A stretch of 39,005 nucleotides of DNA, from positions 1-39,005 of the forward strand of contig JAANXA010000051.1 of assembly GCA_018263505.1 (NCBI GenBank), written 5' to 3'. This stretch comes from Candidatus Nitrosopumilus sp. (GTDB taxonomy: Archaea > Thermoproteota > Nitrososphaeria > Nitrososphaerales > Nitrosopumilaceae). The notes below the pieces were generated by a model, which saw nothing but the letters and a program-made list of their open reading frames with translations, was not told the origin of the DNA and searched no databases. Each line of letters starts with the position of its first letter. Within the stretch, counting starts at the first letter, position 1. The position numbers and the translations under genes are program-made. Shown piece after piece: positions 38,659 to 39,005 of the stretch.

Positions 38659-38672
38659 TTTTTAAAAAAAAT
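38659..38672 (+). terminator. T-run after the DRG GTPase gene
   Basis: The TTTTT run immediately follows the TAG of the GTPase gene, then A-rich DNA. Short T-runs act as terminators for archaeal RNA polymerase. Confidence 0.35.
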
Positions 38673-38813
38673 AAAAATTCAAAAAAATCATTTGAAGAGA
38701 TCTATACGATCAATGGAAAAAAATTCTAAAAAAATTACTTGACAAATAGTAATCAATTTGTGTAAATTTTTTTAGTTTAACCACTGAAAAACAATGAGAA
38801 TGTCGTCTCAATA

Positions 38814-39005
38814 ATGGCTACAAAAAGAAAAGCTGCAGCAAAACGTAGATCAACTACAAAAGCAGCTCCAAAAAGAAAAGCTACAAGAAAGACTGCAACT
38901 AAAAAAGCAGCTCCAAAGAGAAAGGCAGCAGCAAAACGCAAAGCCGCTCCAAAGAGAAAATCTGCAACTAAAAAAGCAGCTCCAAAGAGAAAGGCAGCAG
39001 CAAAA
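38814..39005 (+). CDS. Lys/Ala/Pro-rich histone-H1-like basic protein, 3' part outside window
   Basis: 64 codons from ATG 38814 to the window edge, with no stop. The protein begins MATKRKAAAKRRSTTKAAPK and continues with variants of KAAPKRK, AAAKRK and TATKK. About half of the residues are Lys or Arg and most others Ala, Thr or Pro, as in histone H1 tails and bacterial HctB/AlgP-type proteins. Such proteins coat DNA non-specifically. In archaea that already have Alba, this adds another likely chromatin component. The upstream 150 nt are AT-rich, with several T-rich boxes, and a leader of about 20 nt or more is possible. The total length is unknown, and repeat-driven length variation is likely. 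Confidence 0.75.
   Translation, partial: MATKRKAAAKRRSTTKAAPKRKATRKTATKKAAPKRKAAAKRKAAPKRKSATKKAAPKRKAAAK
38893..39005 (+). repeat. Two perfect 44-base direct repeats, 69-base period
   Basis: Positions 38893-38936 and 38962-39005 are identical over 44 bases, with a 23-codon period inside the basic protein gene. The second copy reaches the window edge, so more copies may follow. The synonymous codons are identical too, which implies recent duplication rather than mere amino-acid bias. Confidence 0.85.

Noticed and set aside
1-39005. CRISPR arrays, IS elements, integrases, rRNA genes or defence islands
   Set aside because: No regularly spaced repeats, transposase or integrase motifs, rRNA segments or clustered defence genes were seen. 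The only clear direct repeat is inside the basic protein gene at the right end.

Overview
The window looks like a chromosomal segment of an ammonia-oxidising archaeon of the Thaumarchaeota (Nitrososphaerota), most like marine Nitrosopumilus. The reasons are: AT-rich DNA; archaeal/eukaryotic-type information genes (TFB, eS26, eS25, Rpo6, Alba, family B DNA polymerase, archaeal ThrRS, deoxyhypusine synthase family, DRG-type GTPase); a methylmalonyl-CoA mutase module of the kind used in the 3-hydroxypropionate/4-hydroxybutyrate cycle; and a small single-domain parvulin typical of this phylum. Genes are tightly packed. Many starts fit leaderless transcription, with an archaeal TATA box centred 24-30 nt upstream of the start codon, and GTG and TTG starts are common. 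I see no rRNA, tRNA, CRISPR array, IS element or integrase.

Layout. 1-4.1 kb, all minus strand: a truncated divergent NAD kinase, a CBS-pair protein, a PfkB sugar kinase, a 34-residue zinc protein, TFB and a methyltransferase. 4.03-4.44 kb is the only long gene-poor stretch; it holds a hairpin and an interrupted short reading frame. 4.4-9.3 kb: eS26, a CDP-alcohol phosphatidyltransferase, a universal stress protein broken by one frameshift, agmatinase, ThrRS and a secreted or anchored small protein. 9.3-14.3 kb: deoxyhypusine synthase-like protein, eS25, a cyclophilin-like protein and Rpo6 facing away from one shared TATA box, Alba, an HTH regulator, an asparagine-synthetase-like PP-loop enzyme and a YHS mini-protein. 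14.3-20.5 kb: aldo/keto reductase, a UbiA (MenA-like) prenyltransferase, several small proteins, parvulin and a Hef-type helicase. 20.7-28.6 kb, all plus strand: dCMP deaminase, DNA polymerase B, a SemiSWEET-like protein, triosephosphate isomerase, pyruvate phosphate dikinase, an HTH-CBS regulator and a possible nuclease-fold protein. 28.7-37.5 kb, all minus strand: a 32-residue zinc protein, methylmalonyl-CoA epimerase, mutase and MeaB GTPase, then an M1 aminopeptidase, ArgRS and a HAD phosphatase. 37.5 kb to the end: a DRG GTPase and the start of a Lys/Ala-rich histone-H1-like protein.

How the genes fit together. The mutase, its epimerase and its GTPase chaperone form one tight operon serving carbon fixation. 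TpiA and PpdK sit together and would carry fixed carbon through gluconeogenesis. The dCMP deaminase and PolB link dNTP supply with replication or repair. Agmatinase and the deoxyhypusine synthase-like protein could both act in polyamine/eIF5A metabolism.

Most notable signals. (1) A palindromic TATA box lies exactly 26.5 nt from the start codons of two divergent genes. (2) Two abutting inverted repeats lie between argS and the aminopeptidase gene. (3) Five convergent gene pairs overlap by exactly four bases at their stop codons. (4) The usp gene is frameshifted. (5) Several tiny CxxC proteins are present. (6) An uncharacterised protein has a PD-(D/E)XK-like pattern. No convincing multi-gene defence or mobile system was found.
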